Shown piece after piece: positions 17,501-25,634 of a stretch of DNA of 64,000 bases; the stretch's first letter is position 1, and the number at the start of each line of letters is the position of its first letter. Source of the DNA: Chloracidobacterium sp. (GTDB taxonomy: Bacteria > Acidobacteriota > Blastocatellia > Pyrinomonadales > Pyrinomonadaceae). Position numbers and translations under genes: made by a program. Under the pieces are notes generated by a model. It saw nothing but the letters and a program-made list of their open reading frames with translations. It made no database searches and was not told the DNA's origin. Location: the NCBI GenBank assembly GCA_015075585.1, contig JABTUB010000002.1:1-64000 (forward strand), in the 5' to 3' direction.

Positions 17501-20237
17501 CTGCAATGCGGTATCCGCTCGACACAGCAACGCCGAATCCATACGTACCATTACCCAATCCGGTCTGTACCGCACTTGCGTCGGCACCGCCGGCGCCGCC
17601 TGCCGGATGCGTAACCATCGGCCCGTTATCATAACTGAAGGCGGGCGTACACGTTGGCGTCGGACTCGGTGTCGGAGTTGCCGTCGGAGTTGGAGTTGCC
17701 GTCGGTGTCGGTGTCGGAGTTGCCGTCGGTGTCGGTGTTGGCGTTGCTGCCATCACCTCATCAGCGCCGATATCATATGCAGTACCTTGCGGCCTTGCGT
17801 CACCGTCTATGTCATCCGTGACAGATGCGATCGCGGCTCCCGCGTCGTACTCAGGTGCAGCACTCGAAATATGCAGATCGTCGGCACTCGTGAACGGCAC
17901 TGCTCCCGTTGACTCGATCGAAGCACCGTCATTCGTAGCATTGCCGAGCGTACTTGTATATGCCTTCAGCAGTGCGAGGTTCGTAAAGAAGTTGGTCCCC
18001 GCTGTCGTTCCGGCCTGGCCTGCTCCCGCACTGGCGGCATCCGTACCGTAGTAGTACGAGTTGCTGTCATCGAGCAGGTTCATTGCCGCCGTGCCGCCTG
18101 ACGGGAAATAAACGGCAACGTGAGCGATCGAGGTCGTACCGCCTGTGATGTTGTTCGCAAATATGTTGTTGCGTACATCAAGCCCCGTCTGCGTCGTTCC
18201 GCTCACGGCAAATGCCGCTGTCAAATGGCTTGATGTAGGTGTACCAGGCATCGCTCCATACAGGTTGACCGAGTTGTTGTAAACCTTATGGTCCGTTCCG
18301 CCTTCGATCTGTATGCCGAATACGCCGTAGGTCGGCGAGAAAGCGATACCGCCCGACATATCGTGATTGACATCGCTGACGAAGTTGTTCTTTATCACGA
18401 CATTCGACGTTCCTGTACCGGTACTTATATCGATACCAGTCGCACCATAGGTTCCCGTGTATATCTGCTTGATGTCACGAACACGATTCTTCTCGATCGT
18501 GCCGCCGTTGACGACAAGGCCGATCTGTATGCCGGTCATCTTCGCGGTGCTTGTCGGCGTTGACACAACACCCGCGATCGTATTGCCGCGGATAACAAAC
18601 CCTGTCGTGTTACCGACGAATACTCCTCTGAACGTGTTCTTATCCGCTGCAACCGTTGAGCCCACATCATTGCCTTCGATAAGAAGCCCCGTATCGCTTC
18701 CGGCAACCGTGCCGCGAATGTATGCACCATTCTGGACACGGAACAATGCATTGTTGCGGATCGTGATGTTATTATTCGGTGCCGTCGCATCGGCTCCGAG
18801 CGACGCCCCGCTGCTCGCAAGGATCGCGCTAACCGCCGTAACACCCGTGCCGCCTGAGATGATGCAGTTCTGAATTGTCGTGTTATTCGCGCCTACACCA
18901 CCGTTACTTGCGATCCAGATGACAGTGCCGCCTGCAGTGCCGTTGGTGATCGTCAAACTCCTGTCCGTCCCGCCCGAAAGCGAACCGTCGATCGTAACAT
19001 TATCAGTACCGTTAAGCTTGATCACTCCGCCGGCAGAAGAGCCGCTGATCGTACGTGCCGCACCGGACGGTTTGATAACCAGCGTGTAGCCGCTGGTGAA
19101 CGAATTCAGAGCCACCGCACCTGTTTCGCCCGTTAGGTCAGCCGCGATATTGATCGTGATGTTGCCTGCGAGGCCGGACAGGTTGATCGCCTCAAATATG
19201 CCGCCGGCATTTGTGAGTGACGGATAGTCGCCCGGGATGTTATAGCTTCCGCTAAGCGGCGGAGGCACGTCCGTGATCGTAACCGTTGCGGGGTTGTTCG
19301 CCCCGATCGTCGCTCCTCCTGTTACGTTAGATAGTGTGAAGTTAAATGTCTCGCCCGGATCCGGCATGGCATCGGAACAAAGCTGGACAGCAACGATCTT
19401 AGCAGTCATATCTTGATCGGCCCAGTTGAGTGTGCCGCTTGCCGCTACATAGTCGCCGCCGCTGCCGCAAGTGCCTGCGGTCGCCGTGCCGCCGCCGGTC
19501 GCATAATCGACCGAAACGGCACCATCCATACCGCCTGTCCTGTTGACCTGTACAGAAACAACGGTTCCTTCATTTCCGGAATAGGCGTTCGAACTCAGGT
19601 CTATCGTACCCGGCCCTGAAGGTACGTTGTAAACGAACTGGATATTGGGTCTGTTGTTCGAACGGGTACCAACGCCGGTCGGCGGGCTATTATCCGTCAT
19701 CCAGTATTGATGTGCATTGGCCGCTGTCGAGTACCGCAGCAGCTTAGCCGCACTGCCCTCGCCGCCGGTGCCGCCGTAGTTGGTCTCAACAAGGACTTCA
19801 AGGTTGTCGGAGGTGTAGGAAAACGCCGTATCCAATGTAAAACAGTTCCAAGCGTTCGCCGTAAGGCTTGCCGCGGGTACCGTCTGCGAGAAGACCTGCG
19901 TCGCACCCGCGATCTCACTGGCGAACGTCGTGGCCGCCGGAAAGTCCGCGGCCGTTGTCGTCTTAAAACGAATGACGACGGGTGTATCAGCCGGCGTTGA
20001 GAGCGAGTTGATATACCAGCAAACGCCTGTGATACTCGCGCCGCTTGTCATTCCGTGTTCCGCCGCGGTATAGATCGCAGCACTGCGCTCGTAGCCAAAA
20101 TATGCCCCAAGAGGGTACCGTTGACCGCCGCCATTGGTGTTGGCTGACGGTATCGTAACCGTCGCCGCCGTAACCGTGCCGGCGACAAGCGCCAGCGCCA
20201 TCATCATTGCAAAAACAAGTCTTGATATTCTCCTCAC
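14577..20237 (-). CDS. Giant secreted multidomain protein: Calx-beta, beta-helix, adhesin-type and FG-GAP propeller domains
   Basis: I start at a GTG at 20237: GGAGG lies five bases upstream and the N terminus then matches the paralogue at 29254. An ATG at 20249 would overlap that site. The 1886 residues read: signal peptide (about 1-25), a paralogue-shared N domain (to 210), Calx-beta (about 215-330), right-handed beta-helix (330-830), and a Thr-Pro linker. A cupredoxin-like or jelly-roll region and two cleaved-adhesin-like domains follow, separated by three more Thr-Pro linkers. A second Calx-beta comes next, then a C-terminal six-bladed FG-GAP array (from about 1615) with calcium loops such as DFDGDGKAD and DYDGDGKTD. 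It lacks the C-terminal module of its neighbours. A role in adhesion or surface binding is an inference; ligands are unknown. Confidence 0.85.
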   Translation of the reverse strand: MRRISRLVFAMMMALALVAGTVTAATVTIPSANTNGGGQRYPLGAYFGYERSAAIYTAAEHGMTSGASITGVCWYINSLSTPADTPVVIRFKTTTAADFPAATTFASEIAGATQVFSQTVPAASLTANAWNCFTLDTAFSYTSDNLEVLVETNYGGTGGEGSAAKLLRYSTAANAHQYWMTDNSPPTGVGTRSNNRPNIQFVYNVPSGPGTIDLSSNAYSGNEGTVVSVQVNRTGGMDGAVSVDYATGGGTATAGTCGSGGDYVAASGTLNWADQDMTAKIVAVQLCSDAMPDPGETFNFTLSNVTGGATIGANNPATVTITDVPPPLSGSYNIPGDYPSLTNAGGIFEAINLSGLAGNITINIAADLTGETGAVALNSFTSGYTLVIKPSGAARTISGSSAGGVIKLNGTDNVTIDGSLSGGTDRSLTITNGTAGGTVIWIASNGGVGANNTTIQNCIISGGTGVTAVSAILASSGASLGADATAPNNNITIRNNALFRVQNGAYIRGTVAGSDTGLLIEGNDVGSTVAADKNTFRGVFVGNTTGFVIRGNTIAGVVSTPTSTAKMTGIQIGLVVNGGTIEKNRVRDIKQIYTGTYGATGIDISTGTGTSNVVIKNNFVSDVNHDMSGGIAFSPTYGVFGIQIEGGTDHKVYNNSVNLYGAMPGTPTSSHLTAAFAVSGTTQTGLDVRNNIFANNITGGTTSIAHVAVYFPSGGTAAMNLLDDSNSYYYGTDAASAGAGQAGTTAGTNFFTNLALLKAYTSTLGNATNDGASIESTGAVPFTSADDLHISSAAPEYDAGAAIASVTDDIDGDARPQGTAYDIGADEVMAATPTPTPTATPTPTPTATPTPTATPTPSPTPTCTPAFSYDNGPMVTHPAGGAGGADASAVQTGLGNGTYGFGVAVSSGYRIADDFTIPAGGANIATITFYTYQTGSTTTSTINDVRVQIWNGAPNAGGTIVFGDTTTNRLASTSFTNIYRVLDTGLTNNQRPIMQVVATINTTLPAGTYWVDYQLGGSLASGPWMVPVTVLGQTQKTGSNSIQWNGTAWGATLDTGNNTAQDAAFTIQGTGGCATPTPTPTPTPTPTATPTATPTPTATPTPSPTPSCSPSLITEGFDDITTLVPGGWFMQNNSAPVGTTGWFQGNDTVFPAQAGPSTSYIGANFNNTAGAGMISNWLLTPEVTIQNGSVMKFWTRSIDQDLYPDRLQVRMSTNGSSTNVGTSATDVGDFTNLLLEINPTETTGQYPEVWTQYTVTVTGVPTPTTGRFAFRYFVQDGGPTGSGSNYIGIDSFEYVELCGQPTPTPTPTPETCPIVSQDFEAGFGDWTTANNSTGGTDPNATAWTVVTNPHSPGHTSSETINSGGGAQFAITNADAGGSGVQVNTTLTSPSFSLAGFSGANLKFKHYLRYLTNPQVIEASTDGGSTWTTIQTYSSTQGTASAFANATVSLNAYAGQPDVQIRFHYQGGWIWYWAVDDIIIEGVGPCPSPTPTPTPTPTPSHSFSVNDVRLWEGNSGTTMATFTVTYTQGAGASVSYGTGNRTATAGVDYTATSGTLTFPASGSDQTQTVSVPVVGDTNKEPNEVFYLNLSAPTNGATILNFQGIGIIVDEDRAYPEDYDRDLHSDYSVFRPSEARWYIRRSTDISAFLADFGLGTDKPVTGDFDGDGKADIAVYRASTSTWYVLRSSDGVVKGLTVGSPNDKPVPADYNGDGVTDLATYHPATGMWTMYSIADGTTTQEIFGISTDTPVPGDYDGDGKTDVAIYRDGAWWIHLSNGGYVTVGSWGNATDKPLVGDFDGDGMTDLTVYRNGKWWILGSLRGTSQVIAWGVATDIPAPADYDADGTTDVTVFRPSLGDWFVLQSGTNTMTGLHWGLPGDIPIASTTVPQ
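15745..17755 (-). repeat. Four Thr-Pro linker tracts coded by short tandem repeats
   Basis: Runs of a GGTGTCGGCGT-like hexamer/dodecamer (plus-strand view) occur at about 15745-15780, 16310-16340, 16915-17022 and 17650-17755. On the coding strand each gives alternating Thr-Pro/Ala linkers between domains. Similar tracts occur in the protein at 42248-44878. Such DNA is prone to slippage by whole repeat units, which would keep the frame. Confidence 0.8.
19195..20164 (-). repeat. Inverted repeat copy 1 (5' part of the giant gene)
   Basis: Read on the minus strand, this stretch of about 0.95 kb is closely similar at DNA level to 29321-30300 on the plus strand. Some runs exceed 100 bases with few differences. 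It encodes the shared N domain and first Calx-beta domain. The limits were judged by eye. Confidence 0.75.
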
Positions 20238-20414
20238 AATTTCCTCCAATTACGAACAAAAACACGCCAAGCCATAGGCCAAAATGCCTATCACCCGCGT
20301 GTCAGCAACTCTCTTATTTGTTCCATCCTCATTGCATTACAAAATGCAAGCGTGATGTCAGCAATGCGGCATTACCGCAAAGGAACTCAGGTTTCAATCG
20401 AATTGATCGCCGTT

Positions 20415-20444
20415 AGTATCTACCCAAAGTGCCTTCAAAGTCAA
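20415..20444 (-). promoter_or_regulatory. Promoter of the giant secreted protein gene
   Basis: On the minus strand TTGACT (20444-20439) and GATACT (20420-20415) are 18 bases apart. This implies a 5' untranslated region of about 170 bases. The rest of 20238-20545 holds no gene or terminator that I can support. Confidence 0.5.
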
Positions 20445-20545
20445 GCCCCATTTTTCAACGAAACGTTCGGAGCGTATGCAGTCCGCCCGCAGAACGGCTC
20501 CGAAGGCCTTTCGTCTCGCTCTTACGGGAACGATAGAATGCCGCG

Positions 20546-23512
20546 CTAAGGCTCGGCAATAAAGTCGATATCCGTTACGCTGTCATTGACAGTTACCACC
20601 CGCGTAGGCGCCGCGAAAGTGTAGCGCTTTGCGTTTACCATCACGACGTAAGTATGGCCGGCCTCCAGCCCTTCAAGACTGTAATAACCGAAGGACGACG
20701 TCCTCGCTGTCACGCGCTGCACCAGATTTCCGCCGGTTACCGACACAACCGCATTCCTGATACCGTAGCCGTCAGCGGTCGTAACTCGCCCTGAGATCGA
20801 CGCGGGTGCCGCCGTTGTACAATCAGTTCCGTAACGCGCAAGAGCAAAATCGAAGTCCGCCCCGCCATAGGCAAAACCTGCGGCCACGATCCTGCCGTCA
20901 CCCTGAACCGAAACCGCGCTCGCCATGCTGAATGAGACCAGAACCGGCGTTATTACCTTGCCGGTGCCGTTGAATGACGTGTCTAGTGAACCGCCGGCGT
21001 TATATCGCACAAGTGCAAAGGAAGCGCCGGCGCCATTATCCGTCCATCCGGCAGCTACGATCTTGCCGTCTGGCTGAATGGCAACTCCGTTCGCCTGATC
21101 GGACGCGGCAAGTATGGCGGTTGTCACCATTCCGGTGCCGTTGAATGACGTATCGAGGGAACCGTTGCTGTTATATCGTGCCGCTACGAAATTTACATCA
21201 AGGCTGACGCTTGCCGATCCCGCAACAACTATCTTGCCGTCGGGCTGCAGGGCAGCCGCAAAACCATAGTCCTGTGAAGTCGCGACATCTGTTGTTACGA
21301 TGCCGGAAACGCCGAACGAGGTATCAATGGAGCCGTCCGCATTGTATCGAACGAGCGCGAGGTCGTAGTCACTAACGCCGTCCCACGCAAATCCGGCAGC
21401 CACGAGCCTTCCGTTCGACTGAATTAGCACCGAAGTGGCGCGAATGTCGCCGCTTCCGACAGCCGTTACGACCATGCCTGTCCCGTTGAACGAGGTATCA
21501 AGCGAGCCGCTCGCATTGTAACGTGCAACCGCTACCTCAAAATTGGTACCGTCAAAACGATACCCCGCCGCCACGATCTTACCGTCCGGCTGGATCGCCA
21601 CTGACTGTACATAGTCGTCAGCAAAACCAAGATCCGTCGTTACTATACCCGTTAGGTTGAATGACGTATCGGGCGTTCCGTTCGCATTGTAGCGGGCCAA
21701 AGCAAAATCCGAATTCGAGCCACTGAAGGTCGAACCCGCCGCCACGATCTTTCCGTCCGGCTGGACAGCGACCGAGTATGCAATATCGCTTGAACCGGAT
21801 GAAAATGCAGTGGTCACTTTGCCGGTACCGTTAAATGACGTATCGAGCGTGCCGTTCGTGTTGTAGCGTGTGAGTGCAAAGTCGTCGTCTGAGCCGTTCG
21901 ACGCAACACCTGCGACCACGATCTTGCCGTCAGGCTGCAATGCCTGCGCGTAGCCGTAGTCCTGCGAACCGGCGATATTAGTACCGACTTTGCCACCCGT
22001 TCCGAACGAGGTGTCGAGGCTGCCGGTCGGATTCTGCATAAAGCAGAGGCTCTGCGTCCATTGCGCGTAGAGAGTTGTATCGGCCGTTACGGCAAAACTC
22101 TGGCCCGGCATATAACGTGTTCCGCTGCCGTCCGCCGCCGTGTTCCACGACCCGAAGATGTTTCCGCTTTTGACCAGCGTCGAAGGCCCGGCAACGCCGG
22201 CCCAATCGCCGGAATTGTAGGCATTGCCGTCAACCGGCGGCGTGCCGCCGGTATTGGAGTTGCCGTTATACGTAACGCTGTATGTTGCCAGAACGACGCG
22301 AAGCACAAGCTGTCCGCTGCTGATCACCAAACTCGCACTACAGCCCGAACATATACCGTCGCCGGTGATCGTCGGCGCCGCCGCCGGGGCGGTGCCGGTT
22401 ACTGCGATAGTGTTGCTTGAACCTGAGCCGATCAGCGGATGATCGCCGAGTCCCAGTGGTGTGCCTCCGTTGCTGACGTTGATCGCAGCGGTATTTGTCG
22501 ATGCGAGAACGATACTGCCGCCTCCGTTGACCTTCAGCGGCGGTGCGGAGCCGCCGTAATTCGGGAACTGCAGGTCCGTATTCGCTCCGGTTGTAAGCAA
22601 GCGTGTCGAACTCGTGTTCACAAAACCGGCGAGGGATGTTGATGACGACCCGATCAGGTCTTGGTCGGCTGCAAGCGTATAACCTGCGGCATTCTCGCTG
22701 ACATCAAAATATCCGCCGCCTTGGATCTCAAGAGAGCCGGAATTTGCGATCGATCCGCCCGCCAATATTGACAATGCTCCGTTATTCTGTATTACCGTTG
22801 TTCCGCTGTATGTATTTGCCCGCGACAAGCGCAAAAGATTTAGGCCGGCACCGCGGATCGTGAGGTTCCTCGAAGCGCCGGTGATCACGCTCTCGATCCT
22901 GATGTCACCCGCACCGTCAACGCTGACCACGTTCTCGGTGGGATTGCCAAGAGCGACATTCATCGTCTTTCCGCTGCCGGTATCGTAATCGCGAAGCGTC
23001 AATCGGTTACCGCTCGCATTCCGAAGGATCACATTTGCCACAGAGTTGACCGTCTCGCCGTTCAGCGTGAGTGTTCCGGCGGCCGCTGTCGAACTATTTC
23101 CGATAGCAAGATCGCGTGTGCGGGCCGACGTAATTTCGATCGCCCCGATCGACAATTGGGCCGTATTCATATTGATACCGGCGATCGTTGCACTGCCCGT
23201 ATTATTGAATTGAGCGATGTCGGTCGTTAGCCACTGAACCGCAGAGGTATTCGGCGTCCAGTTTGCTGCTGTGTACCATGCGGTGCTCGAGCCCGTATTT
23301 GTCCAAGCTATAGTCGCGCCGAGGATCGCAGTGTCAAACTTTGCATCTCCCGCCGCGCGCGATCCGGCCGCACCGTTCAATTCTTGTGCCGATGCCTCTG
23401 CACCATGTGTAAATAAATGTATGCCGCCCGCTGCGGCGATCGCGATACCGAGAAATGCCGTTAAAGTAACGGCCAACGTGAGCCGACGAGATGCGATGCT
23501 TGTCTGTGCCAT
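20546..23512 (-). CDS. Secreted delta-60-repeat protein with C-terminal regulatory-like module
   Basis: From the ATG at 23512 (AAGGAG ten bases upstream) there are 988 residues; the frame is open to 23554. After a signal/anchor segment (about 10-45) comes a beta-solenoid with an autotransporter-associated strand motif near 215-260 (NTYSGTTVIQNNGALSI). A Listeria-Bacteroides (InlB_B-type) repeat follows near 420-490 (YSVTYNGNSNTGGTPP, TTLYAQWTQ). Then come seven delta-60 repeats of 57-58 residues at about 495-890, each with the core LDTSF, VQPDGKIVAAG and ARYN. The last 85 residues are the carboxypeptidase-regulatory-like module (ASISGRVTTADGYGIRN), here diverged from the identical trio at 27.5-32 kb. 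An exported, surface-exposed protein is likely; its function is unknown. Confidence 0.82.
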   Translation of the reverse strand: MAQTSIASRRLTLAVTLTAFLGIAIAAAGGIHLFTHGAEASAQELNGAAGSRAAGDAKFDTAILGATIAWTNTGSSTAWYTAANWTPNTSAVQWLTTDIAQFNNTGSATIAGINMNTAQLSIGAIEITSARTRDLAIGNSSTAAAGTLTLNGETVNSVANVILRNASGNRLTLRDYDTGSGKTMNVALGNPTENVVSVDGAGDIRIESVITGASRNLTIRGAGLNLLRLSRANTYSGTTVIQNNGALSILAGGSIANSGSLEIQGGGYFDVSENAAGYTLAADQDLIGSSSTSLAGFVNTSSTRLLTTGANTDLQFPNYGGSAPPLKVNGGGSIVLASTNTAAINVSNGGTPLGLGDHPLIGSGSSNTIAVTGTAPAAAPTITGDGICSGCSASLVISSGQLVLRVVLATYSVTYNGNSNTGGTPPVDGNAYNSGDWAGVAGPSTLVKSGNIFGSWNTAADGSGTRYMPGQSFAVTADTTLYAQWTQSLCFMQNPTGSLDTSFGTGGKVGTNIAGSQDYGYAQALQPDGKIVVAGVASNGSDDDFALTRYNTNGTLDTSFNGTGKVTTAFSSGSSDIAYSVAVQPDGKIVAAGSTFSGSNSDFALARYNANGTPDTSFNLTGIVTTDLGFADDYVQSVAIQPDGKIVAAGYRFDGTNFEVAVARYNASGSLDTSFNGTGMVVTAVGSGDIRATSVLIQSNGRLVAAGFAWDGVSDYDLALVRYNADGSIDTSFGVSGIVTTDVATSQDYGFAAALQPDGKIVVAGSASVSLDVNFVAARYNSNGSLDTSFNGTGMVTTAILAASDQANGVAIQPDGKIVAAGWTDNGAGASFALVRYNAGGSLDTSFNGTGKVITPVLVSFSMASAVSVQGDGRIVAAGFAYGGADFDFALARYGTDCTTAAPASISGRVTTADGYGIRNAVVSVTGGNLVQRVTARTSSFGYYSLEGLEAGHTYVVMVNAKRYTFAAPTRVVTVNDSVTDIDFIAEP

Positions 23513-23764
23513 GGTTAGAATTCTCCTTACATTAATAGGCTTCCGGAATACCAATGGCGGTAACAGCAGCTAGCGAACTGTTAGGACCCGTGAATACCCG
23601 GGAACTGTTAAACTGAGTGATCTTCGGGAATAGTACGTCCGCTGTTTCTCGGCTGTCAAGCTTTTTTTAGTTTGGTCATCGGTCGTATGTTTGCCGCCTT
23701 TCGGTTCACGCCGGCATATCCTAGACTGTTGTTATTAAGAGCCGGCTCATCCAAGGAAGATATA

Positions 23765-24205
23765 ATGATGAGATATGTTTTTGTTTTGATCTTGGGAGCG
23801 ATAATAGCTGCGGCATGCGGCGGTGCGGCGGACAGCAACGCGGCGAATGCGAATAAGCGGGCGAACGGCGCCGCGATACTCGATAACAGCAACCTTCCGC
23901 CCGGCATATCGGTTCAGCCGATCCGGAACGCCAATGTGAACGTTCCCGGCATTCCGACCGTAACCGCCAACTCGAATATGCCGAAGGGCGCGACGCCGAC
24001 GCCGGGCATCCCAAGCCCTGAAGAGATCCGCCGCCAACAGAAGGCAAAACCGGGAGCGACGCCGACGCCGGGCATCCCAAGCCCCGAGGAACTGCGGCGG
24101 CAGTCGTCGAACTCGCACCCGAATGACCCTTCGACCGCGGCATCGACCGACCCTATACCTTCAAAAAAACGAGCGGCAAACTCGGCTGCAAAACCGGCTC
24201 AATAA
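23765..24205 (+). CDS. Small putative lipoprotein with an internal 22-residue duplication
   Basis: From the ATG at 23765 (AAGGAAG upstream) the protein has 146 residues; the open frame begins at 23672. The N terminus is a lipoprotein signal ending in AAAC-GG (cysteine near residue 19). The remainder is low-complexity, rich in Asn, Ala and Pro. GATPTPGIPSPEE occurs twice, 22 residues apart, reflecting a 29-base direct repeat at 23990-24018 and 24056-24084. No domain is recognised. The 252 bases before it hold no other feature I can support. It converges on recA across a terminator. Confidence 0.6.
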   Translation: MMRYVFVLILGAIIAAACGGAADSNAANANKRANGAAILDNSNLPPGISVQPIRNANVNVPGIPTVTANSNMPKGATPTPGIPSPEEIRRQQKAKPGATPTPGIPSPEELRRQSSNSHPNDPSTAASTDPIPSKKRAANSAAKPAQ

Positions 24206-24235
24206 AGCTGCTGACAGCAAACACCGCTATACGAA

Positions 24236-24261
24236 CTTAGCCGCGAATCTGCGCGGCTAAG
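24236..24261 (+). terminator. Terminator between the lipoprotein gene and recA
   Basis: CTTAGCCGCG (24236-24245) pairs with CGCGGCTAAG (24252-24261), a ten-base perfect stem, then TATCGTTTCTCTTT. The T-rich side serves the plus strand; it may also act on recA read-through. Confidence 0.65.
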
Positions 24262-24291
24262 TATCGTTTCTCTTTGATCGTTGCTCGGCGG

Positions 24292-25308
24292 TTACTGTGC
24301 CGCTTGTGCGCTTTCGGCCTTTACAAAGCCGAGAGCCGCTTTTACATCGTCCTCGATGCGTCCGAGAAGTTCCTGATTCTCTTTCAGCATCTTCTTGACG
24401 TTATCGCGGCCTTGGCCCAGGCGTTCGCCGCTGTATGAGAACCACGCACCGCTCTTTTCAACGATATTGTGATTGACCGCAAGATCTAGCAGGTCGCCCT
24501 CACGCGAGATGCCTTCGCCGTACATTATGTCGAACTCGGCTTCGCGGAACGGCGGCGCACACTTGTTCTTCACGACCTTGACGCGGGTGCGGTTGCCGAC
24601 GTTCTTGTCGCCCTCTTTTATGGCGCCGATGCGGCGAATGTCGAGCCTGACGCTTGCGTAGAATTTCAGTGCCTTGCCACCCGTCGTCGTCTCGGGCGAG
24701 CCGAAGAACACGCCGATCTTTTCGCGAAGCTGATTGATAAAGATAAAGCATGTGCGCGAATTCGCAACGATGGCGGTGATCTTGCGAAGAGCCTGCGACA
24801 TCAGCCTTGCCTGCAGGCCGGGGAGCGAATCGCCCATTTCGCCGTCGAGTTCGGCACGCGGTACGAGCGCGGCCACCGAATCGACCACTATCACGTCTAT
24901 GCTGCCCGAGCGTATAAGCGTTTCGGCGATCTCAAGTGCCTGCTCGCCCGAATCGGGCTGCGAGATGAGCATATCGTCGATGTTGACGCCGAGCCGCTGT
25001 GCGTACTCCGGGTCCATTGCATGTTCGGCGTCGATATAGGCACAGATGCCGCCCATCTTTTGTGCGGATGCCGACACTTGCAGTGCCAGCGTCGTCTTGC
25101 CTGAGCTTTCCGGGCCGTATATCTCGATGATGCGGCCGCGCGGAAAGCCGCCGACGCCTATCGCGGCATCGAGGCTCAGGCAGTTGGTCGAGATGGTGCC
25201 GGCCTCTTCGTGCGGACGTTCGCCGAGCCGCATTATGGCTCCTTTGCCGAACTTCTTTTCTATCTGCAGCAGTGCCGACTCGATCGCCTTGCTTTTATCC
25301 GTACTCAT
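24292..25308 (-). CDS. recA: Recombinase RecA
   Basis: RecA forms filaments on single-stranded DNA, drives strand exchange, and promotes LexA-type self-cleavage. The 338 residues match the family end to end. Walker A GPESSGKT is at 65-72, then [59 protein letters not shown] (loop 2 region) and a C-terminal acidic/Lys tail. It is a single gene flanked by exported-protein genes, with no recX in the window. The upstream 326 bases (25309-25634) hold a tandem octamer near the likely promoter. Confidence 0.97.
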   Translation of the reverse strand: MSTDKSKAIESALLQIEKKFGKGAIMRLGERPHEEAGTISTNCLSLDAAIGVGGFPRGRIIEIYGPESSGKTTLALQVSASAQKMGGICAYIDAEHAMDPEYAQRLGVNIDDMLISQPDSGEQALEIAETLIRSGSIDVIVVDSVAALVPRAELDGEMGDSLPGLQARLMSQALRKITAIVANSRTCFIFINQLREKIGVFFGSPETTTGGKALKFYASVRLDIRRIGAIKEGDKNVGNRTRVKVVKNKCAPPFREAEFDIMYGEGISREGDLLDLAVNHNIVEKSGAWFSYSGERLGQGRDNVKKMLKENQELLGRIEDDVKAALGFVKAESAQAAQ

Positions 25309-25354
25309 TCTTTTATTCTCCGTTACGATCCTCTACCGCTGAAATGTATCATAG

Positions 25355-25370
25355 CTGAAACACTGAAACA
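25355..25370. repeat. Tandem octamer CTGAAACA x2 upstream of recA
   Basis: Two perfect head-to-tail copies lie 47-62 bases before the recA start, just upstream of a TATGAT (-10-like, minus strand, 25353-25348). This is a candidate site for an SOS regulator, by position only. Confidence 0.4.
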
Positions 25371-25525
25371 AAACTCGCAACACAGCTTCTCGGCCGCCCG
25401 CTATCCCACTAATAACATCGTCGGAACGTCAATGAGTTTAAGACAATATAGTATGCGGTTGCAATGCTGAATCCGATCGTTCATACGAGGCTTCTTAAAC
25501 AGTCTGTATTGTGTGCGCATCTGCA

Positions 25526-25553
25526 TTGACCGGCAAAAGGTTTCTGCTACTCT
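25526..25553 (+). promoter_or_regulatory. Possible promoter of the CSLREA beta-helix gene
   Basis: TTGACC (25526-25531) and TACTCT (25548-25553) have a 16-base spacer. The -10 is weak. GGGAG (25620-25624) before the ATG at 25635 is a fair ribosome-binding site. Confidence 0.3.
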
Positions 25554-25634
25554 ATTAGAGGAAGTAAGATCACGACAAAGAGCCGGTCAGAATAACAGAC
25601 CGCCTATTATTTTAATAAAGGGAGCATTTCGCAG

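Noticed and set aside
20238..20249. ATG at 20249 as start of the giant gene
   Set aside because: It lies on top of the GGAGG site, and the GTG at 20237 gives the N terminus seen in the paralogue.
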